A stretch of 64,000 bases of DNA, taken from contig MU129128.1 of assembly GCA_014904985.1 (NCBI GenBank), positions 1 to 64,000 of the forward strand, in the 5' to 3' direction. This document shows positions 34,099 to 45,110 of the stretch, in pieces; the first letter of the stretch is position 1, and every line of letters starts with the position of its first letter. This DNA comes from Hydnum rufescens UP504. Taxonomy: Eukaryota; Basidiomycota; Agaricomycetes; Cantharellales; Hydnaceae. The notes beneath the pieces are model-generated. The model made no database searches, was not told the DNA's origin, and worked only from the letters and a program-made list of their open reading frames with translations. The translations under genes and the position numbers were made by a program.

Positions 34099-35710
34099 CC
34101 AAGTATGACCCACAAAACTGTTGCAATGTTTGCCACTTTTGACCTTCTTTGGTTATTCCTCCCCAGCTGGGCCTTCAAAAAATTTGAAAAAATATGTCAC
34201 AGATATGTATGCTTCTTGTCTACATGTCTTCCAAATTTCATGGCAATCTATCAACATTTGACAGAGATATGCCCTCAACAAGTCACCTATGTCATTGCAA
34301 CAGTTTTGTGGCTGACCTTTCAGATCAGAGAAAGATGACATTACTGTCATGTGACATTGTTTATACCCAAAGGTACAAACACAGCCAAATAAATAAACAT
34401 CAGAAAAGCATAAATACCAGCAGTCCCAAGGCTATATCCCCCCCAATCAACCATGCATGCTTTATCAAATGCACAACTTGACAATGTCCTTCATCTCATT
34501 CACTCCAAGCACTCTGCCCACAAAATCTCCTCCATTACTGGTCTCCACACTTCTACTATCACCCATGTCTGGTCCAAACACCGCCCCCATGTTTCCAAGT
34601 CCTCTGGTGGTCATCCATCAAAGCTTTCCCCCACTGATGTCTGCCATGCCATCCATCTTATCCACACTGGGAAGGCTACCACTGCCACCCAAGTTGCCCA
34701 TTCCCTCCAATCCATCACCAACCAGTCACTCTCCAATGAAACAGTCCACTGCCATCTGAAGAGTGCTGGTTTAAAGGCAGTGGTGAAGAAGAAACATCCC
34801 CTGCTCTCCCAGCACCACAAGCATGAGAGACTGGACTTTGCCCTAAGCCATAAGGACTGGACTGTGGATGACTGGAAGTGTGTTGTGTGGTCTGATGAGA
34901 CCAACATTAATCACCTGGGCTCTGATGGGCAAAAATGGGCGTGGAAAAAGGCTGGGGAGGGCCTCTCTGATCATTGGGTGGAAGGAACTCTGAAGTTTGG
35001 TGGTGGTTCCTTGATGATGTGGGGGTGTATGGCATGGGAGGGGCCTGGATACACATGCAAGATTAATGGCAAGATGGATGCCAACCTCTACTGCCAAATT
35101 CTGGAGGACAAACTCCAAGGATCCCTTGAATATTACAACAAATCACCTGGTGATGTGGTTTTCCAGCAGGACAATGACCCCAAACACACCAGCAAAATGG
35201 CCCAAGCCTGGTTCAAAGACCATGGTTCCAATGTCATGAAAGTGGCCTGCCCAGTCCCCAGACCTCAATCCAATTGAACACCTCTGGCATCACATAAAAA
35301 CAAAGCTTGGAGGATATGAAGAACCCCCCAAAGGCATCCATGAGCTATGGGAGCAAGTAGAGGCAGAGTGGGAGAAGATTGAAGCAGGGGTGTGTCAAAA
35401 TTTGATAGAAAGTATGCCTAGGAGGGTGGAAGCAGTGTGGAAGGTGAAGGGGGGGTACACAAAATACTGAACTGTAATGATTTGTGTCACAATTTCATGT
35501 GCCACAAAACCATTGCTATGATATAGGTGGCTTGTTAAGGGCATATCTCTGTCAAATATTGATGGATTGCTATGAAATTTGGCACATGTGTAGATAAGAA
35601 GCATATACATCTTTAACATATTTTTTCAAATTTTTTAAATGGATGGTTGGGGAGGTATAAACAAAGAGAGTCAAAAGTGGTGAACATTGCAATGGTTTTG
35701 TGGGTCACTG
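34099..35710 (+). mobile_element. Tc1/mariner-type DNA transposon
   Basis: Inverted ends of about 215 bp (34106-34316 and 35496-35708) share TGACCCACAAAAC, GAAAAAATATGT, GACAGAGATATGCCC and GTTTTGTGGC. TA dinucleotides at 34097-34098 and 35711-35712 are the likely duplicated target. The element contains one transposase gene with a single clear frameshift. It sits in the middle of FB1, next to a CAGCCCCCAT word that also occurs in the right arm, so it inserted after FB1 formed. Confidence 0.85.
34453..35470 (+). pseudogene. Tc1-like transposase with one frameshift
   Basis: Starts at ATG 34453 and reads to about 35240, then continues one frame over to TGA 35468-35470, about 339 codons, the usual Tc1 length. 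N-terminal helix-turn-helix DNA-binding region: DNVLHLIHSKHSAHKISSIT and TGLHTSTITHVWSKH, then a second HTH (KATTATQVAHSLQSI). Catalytic part: VVWSDETNINHLG (first Asp, about residue 153), FQQDNDPKHTSKMAQAW (second Asp) and, after the shift, QSPDLNPIEHLW (Glu), giving the DD34E arrangement. The enzyme would cut and paste the surrounding element at TA. An extra base at about 35239-35245 is the only lesion I see, so this is a recent element relative to its surroundings. Confidence 0.9.
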
Positions 35711-35749
35711 TATGAACCGCACTACTGCAGTACAAAAACAAGTACTACA

Positions 35750-36060
35750 AGCTTTATTTTTTGTTTTAAATTTCTATAAGTACAGCAACTCAAAAGGAGC
35801 AGTGCAAGCTGCTCCTTTTGTGTTGTTTTGGATTTTCTTACTAATCTACCCTATCATTCTAAGATCTGAGCCAAAACCCCCAAAACGAAGTGACGACCAG
35901 CCCCCATGCATAAACTGAGTACAAAGTATGTGACCAGGGCGCAAAAATGAGTACTACACCCGCTGAAGCAGGTGTGGTACTACAAGGTATGTTTTTAAAA
36001 TTTCCATATGTACAGTGATGCAAAAGGAGCAGCCCAACCTGCTCCTTTTGTGTCACTTGA
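35750..36060. repeat. Right-arm hairpin units of FB1, inverted
   Basis: CAAAAGGAGCAG..CTGCTCCTTTTG stem-loops at 35791-35820 and 36021-36050. On the minus strand they are preceded by 'attagtaagaaaatcc..aacacaaaag', matching the left-arm units in opposite orientation. The period is 230 bp. Confidence 0.75.
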
Positions 36061-36180
36061 ATGTTTTTCTACTAATGTACACTATTGTTTTAGGATCCAG
36101 CTTCCAAAATGATGACCCACCACAACAGTGACCCACGACTTGTCCGAACAACCTGCCCAATGGTGAATCGCCAGCCCCCT

Positions 36181-36432
36181 GTACCACACACCTGCTAGGG
36201 TGGGTTTGTGGTGCTACTTAGTACTTTTTCTTTTTGATTTGTATGGACAGTACCACCCCCACCCAAGCAGGTGTGTGGTGCTCCTATGTAGTACTTTTTT
36301 TTACTTTTTGATTTGTATGGATAGTACCACACCTGCCCAAGCAGGTGTGGTGCTACTGAGTAGTACTTTTTTTTTTCTCCTTGATTTGTATGGACAGTAC
36401 CACACCTGCTTGGGCAGGTGTGTGGTATATTA
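36181..36432. repeat. Tandem 69-74 bp units with ACCACACCTGC/GCAGGTGTGGT palindrome
   Basis: Unit starts (GTACCAC) at 36181, 36250, 36324 and 36397. Each holds the palindrome ACCACACCTGC..GCAGGTGTGGT, then 'gtgctNctNNgtagtacttttt..tttgatttgtatgga'. It lies in the right arm of FB1. The same palindrome occurs in the left arm. Confidence 0.88.
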
Positions 36433-36761
36433 ATTGAATTTTTAAATAAATCAATAAATAAACAAGTCAATAACAAGACCACCAAATGAAACCCCACTGA
36501 TAGAGGGTATTTGTATAATATAAATAATTATAAATGGAACTATCCCCAATATGCCCGTATGGCCTGCTGCAAGTCTGAGATTCTCTAAGTCCCAGATTTG
36601 GCCAATTTTTGGCCATTTCAGCCAATTCTGGGCCAGAAGGTGCAGACTGTAAAATGGCCATTTTGGCCAGAATAGTGATGGGATCTACTTAGATACCATT
36701 ATCTGCCCAAAAGTGGTACCTAACTAGGTAGGCTTAGATGACTGACCAAGGTGCTCTATTG

Positions 36762-39395
36762 ACTGATTTTGGGGGCCATTACTAATTTCAATTCTCAGTG
36801 CTTTGAATCTTGCTGAAACTGAGACCTTTGAACCCTCAATTAAAGGGTGGGAGGCCTATACAGAGGCCAACCCCTGCTACTGGTGGATATCCATTCCACA
36901 GTCTCAGGAAAACTCCTTGAGATGGCAAGTAAGTAGCTAGGCATTGTTAAAAGCCCCTGATATGGAAGGACTGATTCTCATTGGGCAGGTTTTGTAGATC
37001 AAGTTCTCAAACAAAATGGCATCCTTGAAAGCTGGGGGAAGAAAGGGTGGCCATACTTGGGGTTAGCCAAGGTTATCTATGACCTCCTTAACAAGGATAA
37101 GGGGGTGTCTTTCTGAATTCATAATTGGCCCTCCACCTGTCCTGTCTCAAAAAAGGCAGAAACCTATCTCCAGAGTGAAATGAAATGCATACTGCAGAGC
37201 ATTGTGGTTGGCTTTGTGAAAGGGGCCCACAGTCAACAAGAGGGATACCCCCTTGTCATTCCAAGAACAATCCTGTATATTGAGCCTTTTCCAAGGGTAA
37301 GTCTCCAGCATCCCCTGGGGTTGTAAAGAGCCAGAGGCTAATGGGGGGAACAGAATCTGTAAATGTTGAGGATATGGAGGATGGGAATCTCCCCTTGGTC
37401 TTTGATCAGAAGAAGAACCCCCTTTTATGCCTATGGGACAGCACCAAATGGTGAAAGATGGATGCTGCTCAAAAGGCTAAGGAAGGAAAGAATAGGGCCA
37501 AGATCAGCAAGGCCCTTCTCCCTTCTAGATTTGGAAGATGCTCCACCCAGCTTCAGAGAAGTGTTGGAAGATGATTCAGGGGCAGAAATTGCCCCAGCAA
37601 GGCCTTCAAAGATGAAACAATGTAAGTAATGTGCCAAATTTGAAGAGACCTCTTCCATCTAATAACCCTGGTGGGGTGGGGTTGGAAGGGACAGCTGTGC
37701 CTTGGGCTCAAGAACCCAGAAAGATGGTGAAGCCCCTGCATCAGGAGGCCTGTTTGATCTGGAGCAAAGCCAGTGCTTAGAACAGTTGAATTATCCTTTC
37801 TCTTCTATTCACAGATCTGTCAAATCTGCCTCATCTAATGACAACAAATACTGCAGCTCCTTGAAGTTGAGAGCCATGTTATTACACAATGTATGCTCAG
37901 GCCCTTTTTTGCTTGAACTGGACACAGTCATTCACTCTTGTGATTGGAGTGAATCAGGGGTCAAAGTTGGCTCACTTCATGTTCTTCCACCAAAGTGGAG
38001 TGACCTCATTGCCAGAACTCCCAATAATCCCAAGGCACAGAACAATTCTGGATTCTGGGGCTTCATGCAGATGATGAAGATGGTTTTGGATGAAGGACAC
38101 CCAAGGAGGCTGGATTCATTCTGCAAAGAGTGGGCCAGGAGCCCATTCTCAGGGCCATCAATGTTCTCTCAAGCTATACTTGCATACAAGAACATGCTAA
38201 TCAAGTGGCAATTCTGATGAAGAAGCCATCAGAATCAGGAATATTGACCCTGCAGCCAAAAATTGCATTACAGTGGTCTCAGAGGATTGTGGAGACACAG
38301 ACAAAAATGCAGGTGAAACTGTTGCTTCAATTGGCCAGCACAAAGTCAGGTGCAACTGCTCCACCATCTGAGCAAGGCAAATCTACTCATGGCAAGACCA
38401 GTCAGGGAGGGAGTGATCACAGCAAGGTCAGTGAGGGAAATTCCAACCTTGATCCTGAAGCAGAATTGAATGCCTCAATTTGTTGGACCCTGCCTCAGCA
38501 AAGGGTGTCAGAAAATGCCCCACATACAAAAATGCAGAGCCCAGAGAGGATGAAACCTTGAGTGACACTCTTACCATCTATGAGTGTACTAAGTTTGAGC
38601 TCACAGACAGGGCAGCTGGTACTAGTACTCTTTGCCTTGTATACAAAGACTCTTGGGTTTTAGGAGATACAGTCAAGCCTGATGTGTATCATCCCATGCA
38701 TGGCAAGTTCAGCATCCCAAAGCTTTGGTGAGTTTGGCTTAACTTTAAATGATACAGGTCTGATAGGTTCACCAGGTGACACAATGACTTGGACCTATTG
38801 AAGGGTGTGACCAAGTGGAATCCTTTCAAAGACAACACCTCATGGAAGGTAGAACTATATGTGCACATTCACCAGTACTATTCACTGGTCAGTAATCCAT
38901 TGAACAGTTGTGAAGAAAGTGTTTGAAATGTTAGTTCTTTGTCCTGCATAGTGCTGGACTATTACTAATAAATTATGGCAGGCTTGGGATTGAGCTGAAG
39001 AAAGGTGAAGTGCTTAAATATTGTGGAATCCTCATCAACTGGGGTTGGAAAAGCCAATCAGTTCTCAGGGGCACCTGAAGCCAGGGAAAATAATCTTGGT
39101 GAGTAGAAAGCATCTCATTTCACTATGGATAATTTAAGGGTATGGTACCTCTTATGTCTATACACCTCTTGGAAGGTTGGCTTGATGGCCAAGACATATA
39201 CTACAACCCCAATGATGATCTGGAGTATAGTGTCTGGGTGGCACTGATTGACAGACTAGAGACAACTGTGGCAAATGACCAAGGGAATGTACCTGTCACT
39301 GAGAAGAACCAGCTGCATGGCCTGGATTCACCTGCAATTGATGGTACCCCAGGCCCAAAGACACAGATTGCCAGGTGGGCTACTAGATCATGAGG
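36762..39395 (+). pseudogene. Unrecognised gene remnant, plus strand, with putative introns
   Basis: Probably the continuation of the 30.4-32.4 kb remnant on the far side of FB1. Coding-like segments: ETFEPSIKGWEAYTEANPCY then PQSQENSLRWQ followed by a GTAAGTAG donor (about 36944); FVDQVLKQNGILESWGKKGW and PYLGLAKVIYDLLNKDKGVS (36991-37113); 37702-38217 (KLRAMLLHNVCSGPFLLELD, KWSDLIARTPNNPKAQNNSG); 38480-38731 (YECTKFELTDRAAGTSTLCL); and 39142-39393 (GWLDGQDIYYNPNDDLEYSV). The segments are in different frames, separated by stops and plausible short introns. There is no recognisable motif. Local CpG is almost absent, so it has been decaying for long, or it belongs to a methylated multi-copy family. 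Confidence 0.45.
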
Positions 39396-40724
39396 GGAAC
39401 TGTAATGAATGTGCCCCAAATGGAGGCACAGGGGTTGAGGACAAGTCATTAATGAGGTGAAACCTATGTGGGCAATAGCAAAGCAACACACTTGGTGCTA
39501 GCCTTGTGTGCTGTTCTCATATGCATGTTGGGCACTTGCCTTCCTGTGGTTTAGAGCCAGAAAGGAGATGGGAAGCAAGGAGGGGGAGGAGGTGATGTTT
39601 AACAGTGAGTTTGGGCACAGAAGTGCCCTGGATTCCTGAATAGACACTACTGCATGAATAGGCTTACAGTCATCTAAGGTATGGCCTGCAAGTTGATATA
39701 AGACAAGGGAATGTGAGTGCAGATGTTGTGGCTGTATTGTATCAATTATGCAAATGGCTACAAGGGTCCAGGACAGAGTGAGCTTTGTTATGGGACATGA
39801 GGTACAAGTAAAAAGCTAGGGAACCAAAAGTGGAAATTGCCAGTAGCTAATAGAGAAATGGGCAGACTAACTACTGTGACTAATAGGAGGTGACTAATGA
39901 ATGTGACTATAATGTACTCTGTTACAGGAACTGCATACATTTTATGGATTGATAGCCAGATGGTTGTCATTCCTTGAGGACATAGTGGTGGCAGACCAAT
40001 TTGGTACTCTGTATGCCATATCTGAGGAATAGTCATTGCAGCTATCAAGCTTTTTTTCCAAAGGGCTTATTTCACTATGGGCTCATGATGACATACTGTC
40101 CAAGAGCTGGAGTGACTGTTTTAAATCATGAGGCACCAAAATATTGGTAGATTGATTGGAATGGTACCCATAACACCTTACATTACAGGGAAGATGACAC
40201 TCATCCTTATTTGACAAAACCTATTTCCACTGGGAATACCTGTGAAAAGTGAGATGGTGATGGTGGGGGGTCACCTGCATGTGTACAGGAGGGTGCACAG
40301 GAGGTGGCACTCCTCCATGGAGTGGTGGCAATGTCATATTTGTACTATGGTTGGGCAGAGGGGTAGGGTGCACAGCATCATTGGAAGACTTATCCTGGGT
40401 GATGGCATTAAAGTAGGTTGGCTGCCTGGCCTCCTGGTGGCCTCCACATGGGGTGCACTTTGTGCTGGATATGTGAATGTTGGCAATGACTCCCATGGGG
40501 CATGATAATGGAATGATGCCTGCTGAGCTTGGCCAGCCCATTGGACCACATCCCTGCAGGTGCTGAGTTATGGATGTCATAGTGCACATGGGGGCCATAG
40601 GACAGCCACTGAATGGGTGGATGGGGCTGGTGTGTCAGGTTTTGAGAGACAGTGGCCACATGGCCATTGCAAGGATCAGAGGGGTAATACTGAGAAGTCA
40701 GCATGGTATAATAGTGTGACTGGC
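39396..40724. other. Non-coding, CpG-poor sequence
   Basis: Mixed TG/CA-rich sequence. Short frames on both strands (for example 40221-40740 minus) overlap each other and show no family features. I see nothing I can name until the foldback element at 40725. Confidence 0.4.
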
Positions 40725-41959
40725 CAGGCTGGTCAGCCACTTTTTATACCTATCTTAGGTACCAATCTGGGGCAGATTTGATACCTATGGAGGTCTGTAT
40801 AGAGTTGGGCCCAACTCTGGCCCAAACAATTGATTAGCCTACCCCTGAGCAAGATGTGGGCCCAAATTTGGGCCAAACTGGGCTGAAACTGGGCCCAACT
40901 GGTCCTAATTATATAAGCATCCATAACAAATAATACACCATAAGTAGGTGCTTAAATTGTCAATTTCCATATATGGACATACATAATCAACTCCCATATA
41001 TGGACATATTACATAATCAATTTCCATATTTGGATCATTACCTAATCAACTTCCATATTTGGATGAATTACATAAGCCTCCATATTTGAAAGAATTACCT
41101 AAGCTATTATATACAGTATTACCTAATCTAATTATATAAGCAAAAAAGTGGACCAAGGGGGGGCCAGGGGGGATTTGTTGAAAGCCTTGAGCCTTATATG
41201 TTCCTCAGAATGTCTGTGTGCAGTTGTGGGATGTTTGAGTGTCACTTAATATGTCACTTGTATTAAGTGACACTCAAACATCCCACAACTGGGGATCAGC
41301 CTTGCACACAAACATTCTGAGGAACATATAAGGCTCAAGGCTTTCAACAAATCCCTCCTGGGCCTCCCCCCATGGTCCACTTTTTTGCTTATATAATTGG
41401 ATTAGGTAATATTGTATATAATAGCTTAGGTAATTCTTCCAAATATGGAAGTTGATTAGGTAATGATCCAAATATGGAAATTGATTATGTAATATGTCTA
41501 TATATAGAAGTTGATTATGTAATATGTCCATATATAGAAGTTGATTATGTAATATGTCCATATATAGAAGTTGATTATGTAATGTGTCCATATATGGAAA
41601 TTAATTATTTAAGCAGCTACTTATGTACTACACAAGCACATTATTATGTAATTGATCAAACCCTAACCCTAACCTCACTGGACATGGGGGTAGATGTTCC
41701 CAACCCTAACCACCAACTGTCCCCAACTGCCAACATAATTACTATATTTGGCATACTACACCATGAGGTGAAGTTGGGCCCAAGGTAGCCACAAAGGGGC
41801 CCAACTTGGGCCCAACTTGGGCCCAAATTCTGTAAGCCAGGGGTATTAAAGACCCTGAGTTGGACCCAATTATGTTCCATATTGCTTGGGACCTAGTTAG
41901 GTATTAAAAATGCCTCGTTTTTCTACCTAAGGTAGGTGTCATAACTGGCTGACCAAAGT
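40725..41959. mobile_element. Foldback element FB2 with 30 bp-repeat arms
   Basis: The left tip CAGGCTGGTCAGCCACTTTT and the right tip (minus strand) ACTTTGGTCAGCCAGTTATG are inverted copies. Left-end words (CTTAGGTACCAATCTGGGGC) match FB1, so the two are one family. Almost the whole element folds on itself about 41256. The arms contain tandem ~30 bp units (ttgattatgtaatatgtccatatatagaag at 41481-41600, complement at 40960-41100) and runs of GGGCCCAA near both ends. No coding content. A clean target duplication is not visible. Confidence 0.75.
41110..41402. repeat. Central long inverted repeat of FB2
   Basis: The left arm up to 41251 and the right arm from 41261 pair across a 9 bp loop (41252-41260). 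Matching blocks include GTGGGATGTTTGAGTGTCAC, AGGCTTTCAACAAATCCC (complement on the left) and AAAAAAGTGGACC. Small differences between arms show it is not newly made. Confidence 0.85.
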
Positions 41960-42211
41960 GAGCAGGCAGGAAGTAGGAACAGGCAGGGGACAGGAAAGTA
42001 GAAGGAACAAGAACAAGGCCAGGGGTAAGCATGTGGAAACCAGAAGCAAAGGAAATGAAGGGGAGACAAATCAGAGGTGGGGACAAATCAGAAACAGACC
42101 AGAACCAAAACCAGAGTTACCCAGGAAATGTGGCTGGCAGGGACAGTGAGGCATATGTAGCCATCATGCCCTGGACTACAACTTGCAAAACATGACACAA
42201 TACAATGTGAC
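41960..42211. other. Purine-rich non-coding stretch
   Basis: GGCAGGAAGTAGGAACAGG-style purine-rich sequence without a supported gene. It joins FB2 to the CACATG array. Confidence 0.4.
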
Positions 42212-42935
42212 AATGCCATGTGGTCATGTGGTCACATGGTCACAGGTAACAAGTGACAAGGTCACATGTGCCATGGTGACAAGGTGAAAGGTGACAAGGG
42301 ACTTGTTACCAGGGACCATGTGACCACATGTGACCATGTGACCACATGTGACCATGTGACCACATGTGACCATGTGACCACATGTGATCACACAGACCAT
42401 GTGACCACACTTGACCACACATGACCACATGTGACCATGTGACCATGTGACCATGTGACCATGTGACCATGTGACCATGTGACCATGTGACCATGTGACC
42501 ACATGTGACCACATGTGACCACATGTGACCATGTGACCATGTGACCATGTGACCACATGTGACCATGTGACCACATGTAATCACATGTGACCACATGTGA
42601 TTATGTGACCATGTGACATCTTGTGACCACATGGTCACATGGTCAGTGATCACATGGTATCATGTGATTGCATGGTCATGTGACCATGTGATCACTGACC
42701 ATGTGATTACATGACCATGTGATTACATGACCATGTGATTACATGACCATGTGATTACATGACCATGTGATTACATGACCATGTGATTACATAATCATGT
42801 GATTACATGGTCACATGGTCACATTACATGGTCACATGGTCACATGGTCTCATGTAATCACATGGTCACATGTAATCACATGGTCACATGACCATGCAGT
42901 CACATGGTCACATGGTCACATGGTCACATTGTATT
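42212..42935. repeat. CACATG/CATGTG minisatellite array
   Basis: About 720 bp built almost only from GACCATGTG, GACCACATGTG and, after about 42660, CATGTGATTACATGAC units (six near-identical copies at 42703-42795). Many units are self-complementary (for example GGTCACATGTGACC), so either strand can form hairpins. The dominant strand changes along the array: GTGACCATGTGACC to about 42630, then GGTCACATGGTCAC. CACATG/CATGTG is a CAnnTG E-box-type word. The open frames across it are by-products of the repeat. Confidence 0.95.
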
Positions 42936-44230
42936 GTCTCACATTTTCCAAGTTGGAGTCCAAGGCATGATATGCAGGCTGACTGCTGAAACTGCCAGCA
43001 GAGCCTGGGGAGACCTTGTTTCTTTTTCCCTCCCTCCCACCCTGTTGATGGTGTCTAGTTATGAGCCACCCACCCATCCTGTGTCTACCCTCCCACACAG
43101 TCAGGCCAAGTGCTGGGTTCTTTCACACCAAATTGCCTGCAGCAATTTTCACACACCTGCACCAGCAGAGACCTGCCATGGATGCAGGCTGACTGTTTCA
43201 GAGGTCACACAGATGACTTCACAAGCAGCTGTATTATCACTTCCATCCCCCAATACTGTGCCTGTTGCTCCCTGTGGCATAGCTCTTTTCCACATTATCA
43301 AGCTACTGAATTCACCATGTGCCTACTTTTCAGCCCAAACACTGGAAGGAAGATCAATAACTAAAAGGAGCAACTGTACAATGTAAGGGAGGGCATGCAT
43401 CAGCTGGATCAACACTTGCTTTCAGCAGCTCTTTAGAATCTCATCTATGGATCTTTCAATAAGAGGTTTCATTATTACAATCCTCTTAGTCCAAAGGCAC
43501 AACAATGCAGAGGAGGGGCTAGCAAATGTAGGAGTGGCCAAGTTGGCAAGAGCTGGATTGCTTCCAGCCATCATGGCATGTGTCTGGTTGGCTGGGACAT
43601 TCATGCTGCTGGGAGGGGGACTCTAGGCAGCTTCTTTCCCAACCCTCCCACCCTTCATTTTGTCTACAAACTGGCTTAGTCATGAGAGTGGCAGATAATC
43701 CCACCCACCCATCATATCTGCCACCCTCATGCACTGAGACCAGCAAAGCAATTGCTTCACAATCTCTCACACAATCATGCCAGTAGAGACAAGTGTTTTG
43801 CTGACAAGCAAACAGATACAAACTTGCTAGCACACAAATATCTTTCCAAATCAGCATCCAAATGAGCTCCAAGAGACACTTGGGAAATGATTTGGATGGG
43901 TATTTGGACTTCTTGAGGCCTAAATACCTGTCCAAATGTCTTTTGGAGTTTGGAAACTCACTTAGATACTGTTTGGAAGTGATTCAAAAAGATATTTGTG
44001 TATTGTGAAGCCCCTTAATGAAAGTTATCCTTTTATTATCATCAGCTCCTCCAGAATACCCAGGTGTACTATTTTCTGCAGATTCAGCTGCCTTTTAGCT
44101 GCTGGTCTTTCCTTCCAGCTCACACCAAGGGTTCTGTTTAGATATTCAGATTAGAATATTGGAACTCAATGACAGTAGAAAAACAAGCAGATGAAGTTGG
44201 AAGGGCTACACCCACAGTATATCTCAGTAT
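42936..44230. other. Non-coding region after the CACATG array
   Basis: Contains short open frames on both strands (42904-43386 plus, 43519-43935 minus) without family features. Words such as 'cactttgcaggtgtgt..accagcagagac' near 43140 and 43770 repeat loosely, suggesting an old duplicated repeat. I cannot name it. Confidence 0.35.
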
Positions 44231-45110
44231 TTCCAGTTTCAGAGTGCTGCATGCAGAATCAGCAGCTCCACCAATGGAATAACAAGGGGTGAGAGATTGG
44301 ATCTCCTAAAGAGGGGCTCTTTGGTACACCAGGAACAAGCTCCCAGGCACCAAGAACCACTGAATAATGATGTCAGAGTAAATTGAAGCTGCATCAGCAG
44401 AACATGGAGCTCCTCAGGACCCCAAAGTGCCATGATAAACAAAAACAACGAATAAGCTCTGATACACAAAGGACAACCATGTAAGGAAAATTGGGATGAA
44501 TCAAAGTTACATCCAGCTACATCTGTCAGTTGTGGAGCTCCATGAGATTCAAAAGGAGCTGATCATCATCATGTATGGGCAAAATTAAAATGGACAAGGA
44601 GTTGTGTTCATAGGGAGTGAAGTTCTTAAGACCTAGGATAAACTGATAATAAGGGTAATCCAGGTGCCAGTACAGAAAGAGTAGCTGCATGGATGAAATT
44701 ACAGTGGATCTGGGAAAGAGGCTCTTTGATATGCAAGAGACACATGCTCCAATAAGGGCCTCTTTCAAAGAGCTGCTTGGTGTAAGCTCCTCTGAAAGTA
44801 CAAGGATGAAAGTGGACTAAAATGAAGCTTTAATTTGCTTGGGGCTCTTTGATGTGCAAGGTAGGAGCTCTAAGAAACAACAGCAGCTACAGATGTCAAG
44901 CCTCAGCTGACTCCACAAGGAATGGAAGCCACATTCATGCAATTGCAGTAACATGGAGCTCCATCACCTTCATTTATGACACTCTTCATGCCTATTATGT
45001 CAAGGTGACACACAATTATGTGGTTCTTGTGAGGTCTTAGATGCCTGATATCCAGCAATATTCCAACTGCATATCAGGATTGGGGCCTGGTTCTAGCCAG
45101 TGTTTGGGTG
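44231..45110. repeat. Loose repeats with GGCTCTTTGRTRTGCAAG word
   Basis: GAGGGGCTCTTTGGTACACCAGG (about 44313), GAGGCTCTTTGATATGCAAG (about 44717) and GGGGCTCTTTGATGTGCAAG (about 44841) each precede 'aagctcc' / 'atgctcc' / 'gagctct', with 'agctgcat' and 'catggagctcc' nearby. They look like diverged copies of one module of unknown type. Confidence 0.5.

Larger units (their letters stand above)
32425..36752. mobile_element. Foldback element FB1 with hairpin-repeat arms
   Basis: The ends are inverted copies: CAGGCAGGTCAGTCATATGG at the left and, on the minus strand, ACCTTGGTCAGTCATCTAAG at the right. Similarity runs for about 110 bp (..TTAGGTACCACTTTTGGG.. in both). A 9 bp direct repeat GCTCTATTG flanks it (32416-32424 and 36753-36761). 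The left arm holds about four ~330 bp tandem units with a hairpin, and the right arm holds related units in the opposite orientation. The centre is occupied by a Tc1 element. A 9 bp duplication with long inverted ends is the style of Mutator-like elements, but no transposase of that type is present, so it is non-autonomous. Confidence 0.72.

Noticed and set aside
36181..36432. CRISPR-like regular repeats
   Set aside because: Units are contiguous tandem copies without unique spacers and the genome is clearly eukaryotic.
41655..41680. CCCTAACCCTAACC telomere-like repeat (also weakly at 51480-51500)
   Set aside because: Only about two and a half units, inside a foldback element arm and embedded in unrelated sequence. 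Not a telomere; at most an interstitial relic or chance.
40716..41968. 9 bp target duplication for FB2 (GTGACTGGC vs GAGCAGGCA)
   Set aside because: The two 9-mers need a gap and mismatches to align, too weak to claim.
42224..42653. Long minus-strand open frames of a His/Met/Val/Thr/Trp/Ser repeat protein over the CACATG array
   Set aside because: They exist in more than one overlapping frame and come from the simple repeat itself; no start context or family.
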